Shown piece by piece: positions 18,006-26,260 of a stretch of 64,000 nucleotides of DNA. The first letter of the stretch is position 1. Every line of letters starts with the position of its first letter. The stretch is from Actinomyces respiraculi (GTDB lineage Bacteria > Actinomycetota > Actinomycetes > Actinomycetales > Actinomycetaceae). The stretch lies in assembly GCF_014595995.2 (NCBI RefSeq), contig NZ_CP063989.1, positions 1,116,001 through 1,180,000 of the forward strand, written 5' to 3'. The notes under the pieces are model-generated. The model was not told the origin of the DNA, searched no databases, and was given only the letters and a program-made list of their open reading frames with translations. Both the position numbers and the translations under genes were made by a program.

Positions 18006-18452
18006 ATGACGGGAGCCAGGGATGCCGCAACAGCCGACGGCCAGCAGGGCCCTGCGCGCAGCGCGCAGGGTGCGCGCACCGGTCGGCTGGGGGAGGAGAT
18101 CGCCGCCCGGTACCTGCACGACCACGGCTGGCAGCTTCTAGATCGCAACTGGAGGCCCGGCCCCGGCTCCGGCTTGCGGGGCGAGCTCGACCTCGTGGCC
18201 CTCGATCCCGATGGCGAGGCCCCCGTCCTCGTCGCCCTTGAGGTGAAGACCCGCCGGGGCCTCGCCATCGGCACCCCGGCGGAGGCCGTGACCCCCATCA
18301 AGCTCGCCCACCTGCGTGCTCTGGCCGGACGCTGGGCCGAGACCCACCGGCCGCCCGGCACCGCTGCGGGCCTGCGGGTCGACGTCCTCAGCGTCCTGCT
18401 GCGCCCGGGCGCCCCGGCCCAGCTGCGCCACCACCGCGGGGTGACGCTGTGA
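18006..18452 (+). CDS. YraN/UPF0102 family predicted nuclease
   Basis: The 148-residue protein has the restriction-endonuclease-like core of the UPF0102 family: GRLGEEIAARYLHDHGWQLL, the acidic pair in RGELDLVALD and VALEVKTRRG. Such proteins are often beside dprA and comM, but their role is not established. The ATG at 18006 follows AGGAGG (17992-17997) at normal distance; the in-frame GTG at 17997 would overlap that site. The stop overlaps the comM start. Confidence 0.92.
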   Translation: MTGARDAATADGQQGPARSAQGARTGRLGEEIAARYLHDHGWQLLDRNWRPGPGSGLRGELDLVALDPDGEAPVLVALEVKTRRGLAIGTPAEAVTPIKLAHLRALAGRWAETHRPPGTAAGLRVDVLSVLLRPGAPAQLRHHRGVTL

Positions 18453-20020
18453 GCGGCCTCGCCCGCACCCTCGCCGTCACCCTCACTGGGCTTGAGGGTC
18501 ACCTCGTCGACGTCGAGGCGCACGCCGCCGGAGGCCTGCCCTCCTTCACCCTCGTCGGGCTGCCCGACGCCGCCGTGCGTGAGTCACGCGAGCGCGTGCG
18601 CGCCGCCCTGTCCACCTGCGGCACCACCTGGGGCGAGAAGCGCCTGACCGTCAACCTCTCCCCGGCCGACCTGCCCAAGACCGGTACCGGCTTCGACGTC
18701 AGCCTTGCCCTGGCCGTCCTTGCTGCCCGCGGCGACCTGCCCGCCCGGGCCCTGCCCGTGCTCGCCCGCACCCTGTTTATTGGCGAACTCGGCCTGGATG
18801 CGTCCATCCGGCCTGTGCGCGGGGTCCTGCCCGCCGTCAGGGCCGCCGTCGGCGCCGGGGTCACCACGGTTGTCGTCCCCGCCGACTGCACGGCTGAGGC
18901 CAGTCTCGTGCCCGGGGCCCGGGTCACCGGGGCGCGGCACCTGGCGAGCCTCATCACGGCCCTGGGAGGGCGCCTGCCCGCCGAGGTTCTGGCACTGGCT
19001 GAGGCCGCCGAGCCACGTCGCAGCACCCCGGCTCAGCCCACGGCGCCTGCGGGCACCGTGACGGACCTGGCCGACGTCGTCGGGCAGGACGAGGCGCGCC
19101 ACGCGCTCGAGGTCGCCGCCGCTGGAGGTCATCACCTGCTCCTGGTCGGCCCGCCCGGTGCCGGCAAGACGATGCTTGCCGAGCGCCTGCCCTCGATCCT
19201 GCCCGCGCTGGAGGACGACGACGCCGTGACCGTCACCTCCCTGCATTCAGTGGCCGGGGCCTTCGACCCCGAGCATGGGCTCATCCGTACCCCGCCGCTG
19301 CGCGCCCCGCACCACACGGCCACGCGTGCCGCCGTCATCGGAGGCGGCTCGGGCCTGCCCCGGCCCGGGGACGTCTCGCTCGCCCACCGCGGCGTCCTCC
19401 TGCTTGACGAGGCCCCCGAGTTCCCGGCCGGTGTCCTCGACTGCCTGCGCCAGCCCCTGGAGTCCGGCCGCGTCACCATCGACCGCGCCGGCGGGCGCGC
19501 GACCTACCCGGCGGCTTTCCAACTCGTCCTGGCTGCCAATCCCTGCCCCTGTGGCAAGGGCTCGGGGCGTGCCCTGGAGTGCACCTGCACCTCCTTGCAG
19601 CGCCGGCGCTACTTCTCACGACTGTCGGGCCCGCTCCTGGACCGGGTCGACATCCAGCTCGAGGTCGGGCCTGTGAGCGCTGTGGATCTGGGAGGCGGGG
19701 CCACGGGTGAGCCCAGTGCGGCCGTCGCCGCGCGCGTGGCCGAGGCCCGACGGCGCACGGCCCGTCGTCTGGAGGGCACGCCCTGGCGGCTCATGGGGGA
19801 GGTGCCGGGCTCCTGGGTGCGTGAGCGCACCACTGCTGAGGACCCGCGGCTTGTCGCCCGCCTCATGGATGCCCTTGACCGCGGTGACCTGAGTCTGCGC
19901 GGGGTTGACCGGGTCCTGCGCCTGGCCTGGACGCTTGCGGACCTCGCCGGCGAGCAGCGCCCCGGCGCCACCGAGCTGGGCACCGCCCTGTCCCTGCGTA
20001 CGAGAGGAGCCCAGCGATGA
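18449..20020 (+). CDS. comM: YifB/ComM-like AAA+ ATPase
   Basis: ComM-family AAA+ helicases promote branch migration during natural transformation. The 523-residue protein has the N-terminal ChlI/Lon-like domain (LEGHLVDVEAHAAGGLPSFT), Walker A GPPGAGKTMLAE, Walker B LLLDEAPEF, the cysteines of NPCPCGKGSG and CTCTSLQRRRY, and a C-terminal Mg-chelatase helical region. The GTG start overlaps yraN; the stop overlaps dprA. The block yraN-comM-dprA is coupled. Confidence 0.94.
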   Translation: MSGLARTLAVTLTGLEGHLVDVEAHAAGGLPSFTLVGLPDAAVRESRERVRAALSTCGTTWGEKRLTVNLSPADLPKTGTGFDVSLALAVLAARGDLPARALPVLARTLFIGELGLDASIRPVRGVLPAVRAAVGAGVTTVVVPADCTAEASLVPGARVTGARHLASLITALGGRLPAEVLALAEAAEPRRSTPAQPTAPAGTVTDLADVVGQDEARHALEVAAAGGHHLLLVGPPGAGKTMLAERLPSILPALEDDDAVTVTSLHSVAGAFDPEHGLIRTPPLRAPHHTATRAAVIGGGSGLPRPGDVSLAHRGVLLLDEAPEFPAGVLDCLRQPLESGRVTIDRAGGRATYPAAFQLVLAANPCPCGKGSGRALECTCTSLQRRRYFSRLSGPLLDRVDIQLEVGPVSAVDLGGGATGEPSAAVAARVAEARRRTARRLEGTPWRLMGEVPGSWVRERTTAEDPRLVARLMDALDRGDLSLRGVDRVLRLAWTLADLAGEQRPGATELGTALSLRTRGAQR

Positions 20021-21390
20021 GCCTTTACCTGCCCTTCGACCACCGTGACCCCGTGCTGGCCACGGTCGCCTGGTCGCGACTGACCGAGCCTGCGGACCGG
20101 GCCGCCGGTGCCCTGGTGAGGGCGGTGGGCCCCGGGCCCGCGCTCACCTGGCTGCTGGAGGAGGCCTACGACGCCGACGGAAACCTGCGTGCGGCGCCCC
20201 GGCCCCCGAGGCTGGTGCGAGCGGAGGAGGACGACGGGTACGTGGACGGACCGGTGGGCACGGCGCCGTCGGCTGCGACGACGATGCTGGGCGCGACGGC
20301 GGGTGCGCGCGCGAGCGCCGCCTGGGCACGGGCCGCTGCGCGGTGGGCGCCGAGACTGGCCTCGCTTGAGCCCCGACGCGACCTCGACGTGCTCGAGCGG
20401 CTGGGTGGCAGCCTCCTCTTGCCGGGGGACCCATGGTGGCCCACGGGCCTGGACGAGCTGGACCAGCCGCCCTTCTGCCTGTGGGTGCGGGGCGACCCCG
20501 CGCTCCTGGCACGTCGCGAGGAGGCTCCGTCCACCATGCAGGTGGCCGGAGCCAGTGAGGCGCGGGTCCCGCCCGGCCGCCAGGACCGCGTGCCTGCCGG
20601 GCCGGGACGCGGGCTCGCCCTCGCCCTCGTCGGCTCACGGGCCTCGACCCGCTACGGCGAGCAGGTGGCTCGAGACATGGCCCGGACGGTGGCTCAGCTC
20701 GGAGCTGTCGTCGTCTCGGGCGGTGCCTTCGGTATCGATGCCGCCGCCCACGCCGGCGCTCTGCAAGGCGGGCGGACCGTGAGCGTGTGCGCCGGAGGTG
20801 TCGACCGTCTTTACCCGGCGGGTAATGCCCGGTTGTTGGAGGAGGTTCTGGACTGCGGTGCACTCGTCGCTGAGGTTCCGCCTGGCTGCCAGCCCGCCCG
20901 GCACCGTTTCCTGTCGCGCAACCGCCTCATCGCTGCGATGACGGAGGGCACCGTCGTCGTCGAGGCCGCCTGGCGCTCGGGCGCGCTGTCCACCGCTCGG
21001 CACGCGCGCGACCTTGGCCGCCCGCTCGGGGCGGTTCCCGGGCCGGTCGTCTCACGCGAGTCCGTCGGCTGTCACCGGCTGCTGCGCGAGGGGGCGGTAT
21101 GCGTCACCGACGCCGATGACGCCCTTGAGCTCATCACCCCTGTCGGCACTCTCGACCCGGATGCTGAGCGCTCGCGGGCGAGCGACCTCGAACCTGGCAG
21201 CCTCCTCGACGGCCTTGATCCGTCCGCCTCTGCGGTGCTCGACGCCATGCCCGCCCGGGGTGCGGCCGAGGTCGCGGGCGTGGCCCGGGCGGCGGGTCTG
21301 AGCGAGCGGGAGGTGCGCAGTGCTCTCGGCCTGCTCGAGCTTGCCGGGCGGGTGCGCCGCGACGGCGAGCGCTGGCGTCGCAGGACGTAG
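20017..21390 (+). CDS. dprA: DNA-processing protein DprA
   Basis: DprA binds incoming single-stranded DNA and loads RecA during transformation. The 457-residue protein has the Rossmann-like core: LALVGSRASTRYGEQ, VVSGGAFGIDAAAHAGAL, PPGCQPARHRFLSRNRLIAA and VVEAAWRSGALSTARHA. A C-terminal winged-helix region (RAAGLSEREVRSALGLLELA) follows. The N-terminal part is longer and more Ala/Arg-rich than in model species. Coupled to comM by ATGA. A roughly 840-bp spacer rich in repeats follows. Confidence 0.95.
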   Translation: MSLYLPFDHRDPVLATVAWSRLTEPADRAAGALVRAVGPGPALTWLLEEAYDADGNLRAAPRPPRLVRAEEDDGYVDGPVGTAPSAATTMLGATAGARASAAWARAAARWAPRLASLEPRRDLDVLERLGGSLLLPGDPWWPTGLDELDQPPFCLWVRGDPALLARREEAPSTMQVAGASEARVPPGRQDRVPAGPGRGLALALVGSRASTRYGEQVARDMARTVAQLGAVVVSGGAFGIDAAAHAGALQGGRTVSVCAGGVDRLYPAGNARLLEEVLDCGALVAEVPPGCQPARHRFLSRNRLIAAMTEGTVVVEAAWRSGALSTARHARDLGRPLGAVPGPVVSRESVGCHRLLREGAVCVTDADDALELITPVGTLDPDAERSRASDLEPGSLLDGLDPSASAVLDAMPARGAAEVAGVARAAGLSEREVRSALGLLELAGRVRRDGERWRRRT

Positions 21391-21624
21391 TACGGGCCGC
21401 CTGGGTCTGAGGGGGACAGTATCGGCACGATCGTGGCCCGATCGTGGCCCGATCGTGCTCGCAAAGCACCGGCTCCCGGCGATCGTCGGCTGGTGTGATG
21501 CCGGGCTCGGTCCAGATCAGTCGTGTGCACCGGCTCAAGGAGGTCCACTTGGGACTGGCCGACCCGAGCATCCCAACACTCAAAACCAAGGAAATCCTGC
21601 CAACTGCTTGACGCGGGACACGGC

Positions 21625-21761
21625 TGGCGTGGCGGGCCTGGTTGAGCGCGGCGGGTGTGTTGGCGTGGCGGGCCTGGTTAGTGTGGTTGGGCTTGATTGA
21701 GCGCGGCGGGTGTGCTGGCGTGGCGGGCCTGGTTAGTGTGGTTGGGCTTGATTGAGCGCGG
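21625..21761. repeat. 55-bp tandem repeat, two near-full units plus a partial
   Basis: A unit beginning GGCGTGGCGGGCCTGGTT and ending GCGGCGGGTGTGCT runs 21662-21716 and restarts at 21717, diverging after about 45 bases. A shortened form (21625-21661) lacks the middle section GTGTGGTTGGGCTTGATT. No coding role is evident. Confidence 0.85.
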
Positions 21762-21820
21762 TCGGGCCTGGTTGAGAGTGGCGGGTGTCCGTCGCAGCCC
21801 ACAGAGGACTCGACTACTGC

Positions 21821-21951
21821 CGTCGATCTCGTTCCTCAGGTTCTGATCTCGTTCCCCACAAGTCGATCTCGCTCCTTAACCGAACGAGGTCGAGCGCCGG
21901 GGGACGAGATGGATGGGCGAGGAACGAGATGGACGGGCGGGGCACGAGGGC
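21821..21951. repeat. Symmetric array of an 11-bp motif at a 20-bp step
   Basis: GATCTCGTTCC occurs at 21825, 21845 and 21865 (last with one mismatch). Its complement GGAACGAGATC appears in increasingly degenerate form at 21881, 21901, 21921 and 21941. All steps are exactly 20 bp. The outer three pairs are symmetric about base 21888. The layout, three direct plus four inverted with one inverted copy at the centre, is the same as at 11953-12124 but with another motif. Confidence 0.85.
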
Positions 21952-22222
21952 GATCACCATGGTCAGTGCAGCCGGGACGCCGGCGCTGACGCCTCGATCA
22001 GCTCCTGCATGCGCTGTCGGCCTCGAACGCAGCCCTGTCGCCGGCACCCGTAGGCCGCAGCCCCGCCGTCGGAACGCAGCCGCACCACCTGAGCCGACGA
22101 TCCTGCGCGTCGGTAACAGCGCCGCGTCAGCGACGATCATGACGGGGGTACCGCGCCACACCACATGGGGCGTTATGTCGGGGGAGAGGCTCGTCGCCGG
22201 CCTGAGGCTCGCGCTGAGGACG

Positions 22223-22228
22223 TAGCCT
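22223..22228 (+). promoter_or_regulatory. Probable -10 element of a leaderless xerC promoter
   Basis: TAGCCT ends seven bases before the xerC ATG, so transcription would start at or next to the start codon. No Shine-Dalgarno is needed or seen. Confidence 0.4.
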
Positions 22229-22234
22229 GGAGTC

Positions 22235-23290
22235 ATGACACAGGCGGCGGATAGCACCAGGGGGGAGCTTCTGGACGCCTGGGAGCGCTACCTCACGCTG
22301 CGCCGGGGACTGAGCGAGCACACCGTGCGCGCCTACCTGGGTGACCTGGAGGACCTGCTGACCTTCCTCGGTGTCGGTCCGGACCGCGACGAGCCCATCG
22401 CTGGAGCCCTGTCCCTCCTCGATCTGGCGGATCTGCGTGCATGGCTCGCCGGGCTTGACGCCTCGGGCCGCTCGCGCGCCACTCTCGCGCGCCGCAGTGC
22501 CGCCATCCGCAGCTTCTCCGCCTGGGCCGCCCATGAGGGCCGTCTTTCCGACGACGTCGCCGCCCGCCTGCGTTCGCCGCGCACCGATAACCGTCTTCCC
22601 ACGGTTCTCACCCCGACGCAGGCGCAGACTCTGCTCGAGACGGCGGCGCAGGCCGTCGAGCGGGTCCGCGAGGGCGTGCGCACCACCGGCGGCGGTGCCG
22701 GGTCGGCCAGCGGTGCCGGGTCGGCCAGCGGTGCCGGGTCGGCCAGTGGTGCCGGGTCGGCCAGTGGTGCCGGGTCGGCTCGGGGGCTGGCGACCGCGCT
22801 GCGCGACGCCGCCCTGCTCGAGATGCTGTACGCCACCGGGGTCCGAGTCTCCGAGCTGTGCGGCCTCGACCTGTCCGACGCCGACCGCCGTGAGCGCACG
22901 ATCAAGGTGCTCGGCAAGGGCGGTAAGGAGCGGGTCGTGCCCTACGGCGCCCCGGCCGACCGGGCCCTGGAGCAGTGGCTGGCCCACCGCCGGGCGCTCG
23001 CCTCGCCGCGCTCGGGGAATGCCCTGTTCCTGGGGGCGCGGGGCGGGCGCATCGACCCGCGTACGGTGCGCGAGATCGTCCACCGCACGGCTGTCGCCGC
23101 GGGCGTGCCGGACCTTGGCCCCCACGGGCTGCGCCACAGTGCCGCCACGCACGTGCTGTCCGGCGGAGCGGACCTGCGCAGCGTGCAGGAGCTGCTCGGC
23201 CACTCCTCGCTGGCCACGACCCAGCGCTACACGCACGTGACCCCCGAGCGGTTGCGCGCCGTCTACGAGCAGGCCTTCCCGCGCGCCTGA
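22235..23290 (+). CDS. xerC: Tyrosine recombinase XerC with in-frame minisatellite
   Basis: XerC with XerD resolves chromosome dimers at dif. The 351-residue protein (usual length near 300) has the SAM-like core-binding domain (YLTLRRGLSEHTVRAYLGDL) and the catalytic domain with Arg in TGVRVSELCGLDL, Lys in GKGGKERVVP, HGLRH, LGHSSLATTQRY and the Tyr of RYTHV. An extra stretch at about residues 154-183 is made of five 6-residue units (Gly-Ala-Gly-Ser-Ala-Ser) from 18-bp DNA repeats. It sits between the two domains and would act as a flexible linker. Confidence 0.94.
   Translation: MTQAADSTRGELLDAWERYLTLRRGLSEHTVRAYLGDLEDLLTFLGVGPDRDEPIAGALSLLDLADLRAWLAGLDASGRSRATLARRSAAIRSFSAWAAHEGRLSDDVAARLRSPRTDNRLPTVLTPTQAQTLLETAAQAVERVREGVRTTGGGAGSASGAGSASGAGSASGAGSASGAGSARGLATALRDAALLEMLYATGVRVSELCGLDLSDADRRERTIKVLGKGGKERVVPYGAPADRALEQWLAHRRALASPRSGNALFLGARGGRIDPRTVREIVHRTAVAAGVPDLGPHGLRHSAATHVLSGGADLRSVQELLGHSSLATTQRYTHVTPERLRAVYEQAFPRA
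22694..22783 (+). repeat. 18-bp in-frame tandem repeat in xerC, five units
   Basis: Five units of GGTGCCGGGTCGGCCAGC, with AGT for AGC in two units and the last unit ending GCTCGG. The array keeps the reading frame whatever its copy number. Confidence 0.95.
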
Positions 23291-23860
23291 CATGGGGCGC
23301 TCCCGAGGCAGGGGTCCAAGGGGCGTGAGCGTGATGCCCGGGGCGCGCCACCGCGCTACGGGACGCACCCCATGCTCCGACCGACTCAGTGCAGGGAGGC
23401 GTCCGGGTCGGTGAGCCTCCAGGCGTGGATGGGCACGGTCAGGCCGGCCCGGGTCGGCGAGCACACGAAGGGCCCGGCCTCGGCCACGGCGCCCGGAGGA
23501 ACCGGCAGGACGCGCACGAGCCGCAGATCGGCCTTGCCGTCGGGGCCACTGAGCCCCGCACGTACGATCATGGCATCGCCGCTGCGGGAGACTCGCACGA
23601 GCACCCTGCGATCACGCCACTGGGGCACGGGGGCGACGGACCAGTCTGAGCTGCCGTTGGTGACGACGGCACCCACCTGGCACGCGCCATCAGCGTGCTC
23701 GATGCCGGCCTTGACCCAGTGCTCGTCGTCGAAGCGCACGAAGACGCCTGCCTGATCGAACTGCTTGGAGAAGGCGGCGGTGAACTCGACCTCGACGGCC
23801 GAGTCGTCGGGGAAAGTGGCGAGCAGGGCGTGCTCGGAGTCGTGGATGAAGCCGTATGAC

Positions 23861-23925
23861 GTGATCCGCCAGGCGTCTGAGCCTTCGACGGCGGTGACGA
23901 GGAGGTCGTCGCCGCTCGCTTCAAC
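23861..23925. repeat. 65-bp target site duplication, left copy
   Basis: Identical to 25658-25722. It starts GTGATCCGCCAGG and ends GCTCGCTTCAAC, directly touching the left inverted repeat of the insertion sequence. Confidence 0.95.
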
Positions 23926-25657
23926 CTGACTTTTGACACTGTTAGTGACCCGTTTTGTTGGTGAGGCTGGCCAGGATGTTGGCGGCTTGGCCTTGGGGTT
24001 GGCTGGTGGCTGTGAGCTCGTGTCCGTTGATGTTGATGGTGACGTCGATGACGGGTCGTAGGGCTTGCACGATCTTCTTGATGGAGACACCGGTCGCGGC
24101 CTGGAGGTGGCGGGCTACGGCTAGGGCGGCGGTGACCACGGTCAGGTGGGCCTCGATGGCTTGGCGGGTGTGGTGGAAGACCGGGCGGGCGCGTAGGTCG
24201 TGTTTGGACATGCGGAAGGACTGTTCCACCTTCCACAGATTGTGGTAGTCGGCCACGATCTCGCTGGCGCTCATAGTGCGGGCGGGGATGTTGGTGACAT
24301 AGCCCTTTAGCCCTTCTAGACGCCGCGCTCTGGCCAGGGCCTTTTCATCCAGGCCTCTTCCTGAGGAGCTGGTGGTGACAAACCTGGCTGAGCGCATGGC
24401 TTTTTCCCCGGCAACGATGGCTCTGGCCCGGTTTTCCTGGAGGGTAAGGGTCTTGCTGTCCCTGGCGGCGCGTTTACGCGAGTAGACCCAGATCGCCCGC
24501 CACGAGCCCGGGTGTGTCTGTGGGTGCCAGACCGGTTCGTCCTTGAGGTGCTGATTGCGTTCTTGTTTACCACCGTGGCGTGGGGTGATTGTGTCAATGG
24601 TCTGCCCGGTCGGTGAAGCAGTCCCCGTGCCAGAAGAAGTGCGCTTGGAGGTCCAGGGGTGCCTTGGTCTGTCTGGCCCCGACAATGAAGCCGTAGCCGG
24701 CTTGGTCAAGCGCCTGCAAGTTAGCGCTGGAGAGCATCCCGGCATCAGCTACGACTACTAGGTGCTCCGCCCCGGCGCGTTGCTTGAAGGCCTCGATGGT
24801 AGGGATGAGGGTGTGGGTCTCGGCTTTGTTGCCTTCCCAGCAGGAGACCTCCAACGGGAAACCGTTACGGTCTGCTAGCAGGCCGACCAGGATCTGGGGA
24901 TCCACGCGGCGTTCTTTGGAGTAGCCGACCTTGCGCAGCGCGTCTTCTTTCTCTGCTTCGAAGTACAAGGTAGTCACGTCGTACAACACCAAGGACACAT
25001 CCCCACAGGCCAGGCAATGCTCCAAGGCCGCACGAGCCAGAGCAGAGCGGTAATCACGCTCCACGCAACGGGTCAGGGCACGAAAGTGGGTGCGTGAGTC
25101 AAAGGACTCCAGCCCCAAGCTGGTCAACATCGCTGCTATAGCGCTCTTGCTAGTGGGTTCGATCAGCCGGGCCAGGACAATCTGCTTGAAGGCCTCATCG
25201 TCCACCGCTTGGTCAAAGCCAAGATCCTGCCAAGCATCGCAAAGGACTTGCCACAACAAGCCGCTGCGGTGGGAAACCAGGTGCGCTGCGCCAATGGCCG
25301 TCTGCTGGTAGTCCCCATGCACACCCGGCCTGGAGCCTGCCGACCCCGACGGGAGGTCCAGGTCCAGCTGGAGCTGGCCGGGATGGAGCTTTTCTTGCGC
25401 GACCTGGACCAAGGCAGCAAGCTCGCCAGGGGTATGAGCAGAACCGATGTGCTCAACAACCTTGTTACGTCGGCCTTCCTTGACCGCGATCTGCACGGCC
25501 GTGGCCCCCGAGGCGGTACGCACTTGACGGATGAACGGGCTCACAAACCCCATCATAACCAGCCTCCTTAGTGACCCAACCCGCCCCCTGCAGCCGCACA
25601 AAATCAACGAAAACCCAACCAAAACCACCCAGCCCCACACCAAGTGTCAAAAGTCAG
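23926..25657 (-). mobile_element. IS1634/IS1549-like insertion sequence, 1732 bp
   Basis: The ends are perfect 15-bp inverted repeats, CTGACTTTTGACACT (23926-23940) and AGTGTCAAAAGTCAG (25643-25657). One leftward transposase frame fills the element but is broken by a frameshift. The element lies inside a DUF1349 gene and is flanked by 65-bp direct repeats. Very long target duplications are a known trait of IS1549 (Mycobacterium smegmatis) and IS1634 (Mycoplasma), which agrees with the transposase type. Confidence 0.95.
23942..25556 (-). pseudogene. IS1634/IS1549-type DDE transposase, frameshifted
   Basis: The first frame starts at ATG 25556 or 25553 (MGFVSPFIRQVRTASGATAV) and includes LVLYDVTTLYFEAE and VVVADAGMLSSANLQ, the two catalytic Asp regions. 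It stops near 24594 just after FWHGDCFTD. The protein continues in the next frame with GQTIDTITPRHG and reaches the catalytic Glu in YHNLWKVEQSFRMSKHDLRA. The shift needs one base removed around 24605-24612, in ACCGACCGGGCAG. It could be a disabling mutation, a sequence error or a programmed shift; no slippery run is obvious. Confidence 0.85.
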
Positions 25658-25722
25658 GTGATCCGCCAGGCGTCTGAGCCTTCGACGGCGGTGACGAGGA
25701 GGTCGTCGCCGCTCGCTTCAAC
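25658..25722. repeat. 65-bp target site duplication, right copy
   Basis: Identical to 23861-23925; together they mark the insertion event exactly. Confidence 0.95.
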
Positions 25723-25825
25723 GCGCGCCGGCTCGTTGGTCCACCGACCCTGCTCCCAGGTGATCCGAGTCATGTGTCTAACCTATCGCGCGTAGGGCCG
25801 GTCCACGATGCCCCACCTCAGATCC

Positions 25826-26260
25826 TCAGGAGCCCAGCAGTGCGCCACCCATCCACGCCGACAACGTGCACGCCGCCAGCATCGCCAACGCGAAGACTGC
25901 CGCCCTGGCGTAGCGGGCGAGCGTCGCTCCCGGTCGCGTCACACGCTCCTGGGCTCCGCTGCGTGAGCAGCGGACGGTGGCGCCGACCGCCCTGCGTTGA
26001 CCTCCCCGCGTAGCGGGGGAGAGAGCCAGTTGAGCGGCAATCACGCTGACCGTGGAGAAGGTGGTGAGGCCGCCCAGCATGCCGGTGCCGAGCGCGGCCA
26101 GCCACAAGTCGCCCGGCCCCACCGCGAGTAGCGCGCCCAAACCAAAAGAGCCGCACACATTCACCAGGAATGCCGCGCGGACACTCGGTTGGGTGGCGAA
26201 GACAAGGTGGCGCAGCAGCGCCCCCAGGGCGCCGCCCATGAACACGGCGACGGCGATCAT
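25826..26260 (-). CDS. crcB: Fluoride channel FluC (CrcB), intact copy
   Basis: FluC forms dual-topology dimers that expel fluoride. The 144-residue protein has four membrane helices with GGALGALLRHLVF, VNVCGSFGLGALL and the pore segment GTGMLGGLTTFSTVSV. Between helices 3 and 4 it has an extra Arg-rich loop of about 25 residues (QRRAVGATVRCSRSGAQERV). The ATG overlaps the stop of the neighbouring fluC copy (ATGA). The DUF1349 gene begins 52 bp downstream in the same direction. Confidence 0.9.
   Translation of the reverse strand: MIAVAVFMGGALGALLRHLVFATQPSVRAAFLVNVCGSFGLGALLAVGPGDLWLAALGTGMLGGLTTFSTVSVIAAQLALSPATRGGQRRAVGATVRCSRSGAQERVTRPGATLARYARAAVFALAMLAACTLSAWMGGALLGS

Larger units (their letters stand above)
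21391..22234. other. Long repeat-rich spacer between dprA and xerC
   Basis: No reading frame here looks like a real protein: the candidates are Arg/Pro-rich and cross repeats. The spacer holds ATCGTGGCCCG in two adjacent copies (about 21429-21451), a 55-bp tandem repeat (21625-21761) and a symmetric motif array (21821-21951). Confidence 0.7.
23386..25773 (-). pseudogene. DUF1349 family gene split by an insertion sequence
   Basis: Without the insertion this is one gene of about 196 residues, running from ATG at 25773 to the stop at 23386. The 5' piece (25773-25658) starts MTRITWEQGRW and is closed by a TGA in the insertion-sequence end. The 3' piece (23925-23386) carries the DUF1349 core, GVFVRFDDEHWVKAGIE and WSVAPVPQWRDRRVLVRVSR, a concanavalin-like fold of unknown cellular role. 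Sixty-five bases are present in both pieces as the target duplication. Full-length protein cannot be made unless the element leaves precisely. Confidence 0.9.

Noticed and set aside
21785..22225. Possible 146-residue protein in the dprA-xerC spacer
   Set aside because: It runs through the symmetric array, has no ribosome site and its composition is not that of a protein. The opposite-strand frame (21814-22257) fails for the same reasons.
23942..24090. Transposase-DUF1349 read-through fusion as a real gene
   Set aside because: The frame from 24090 into the DUF1349 3' piece is antisense-phase reading of the transposase gene end; it is an insertion artefact.
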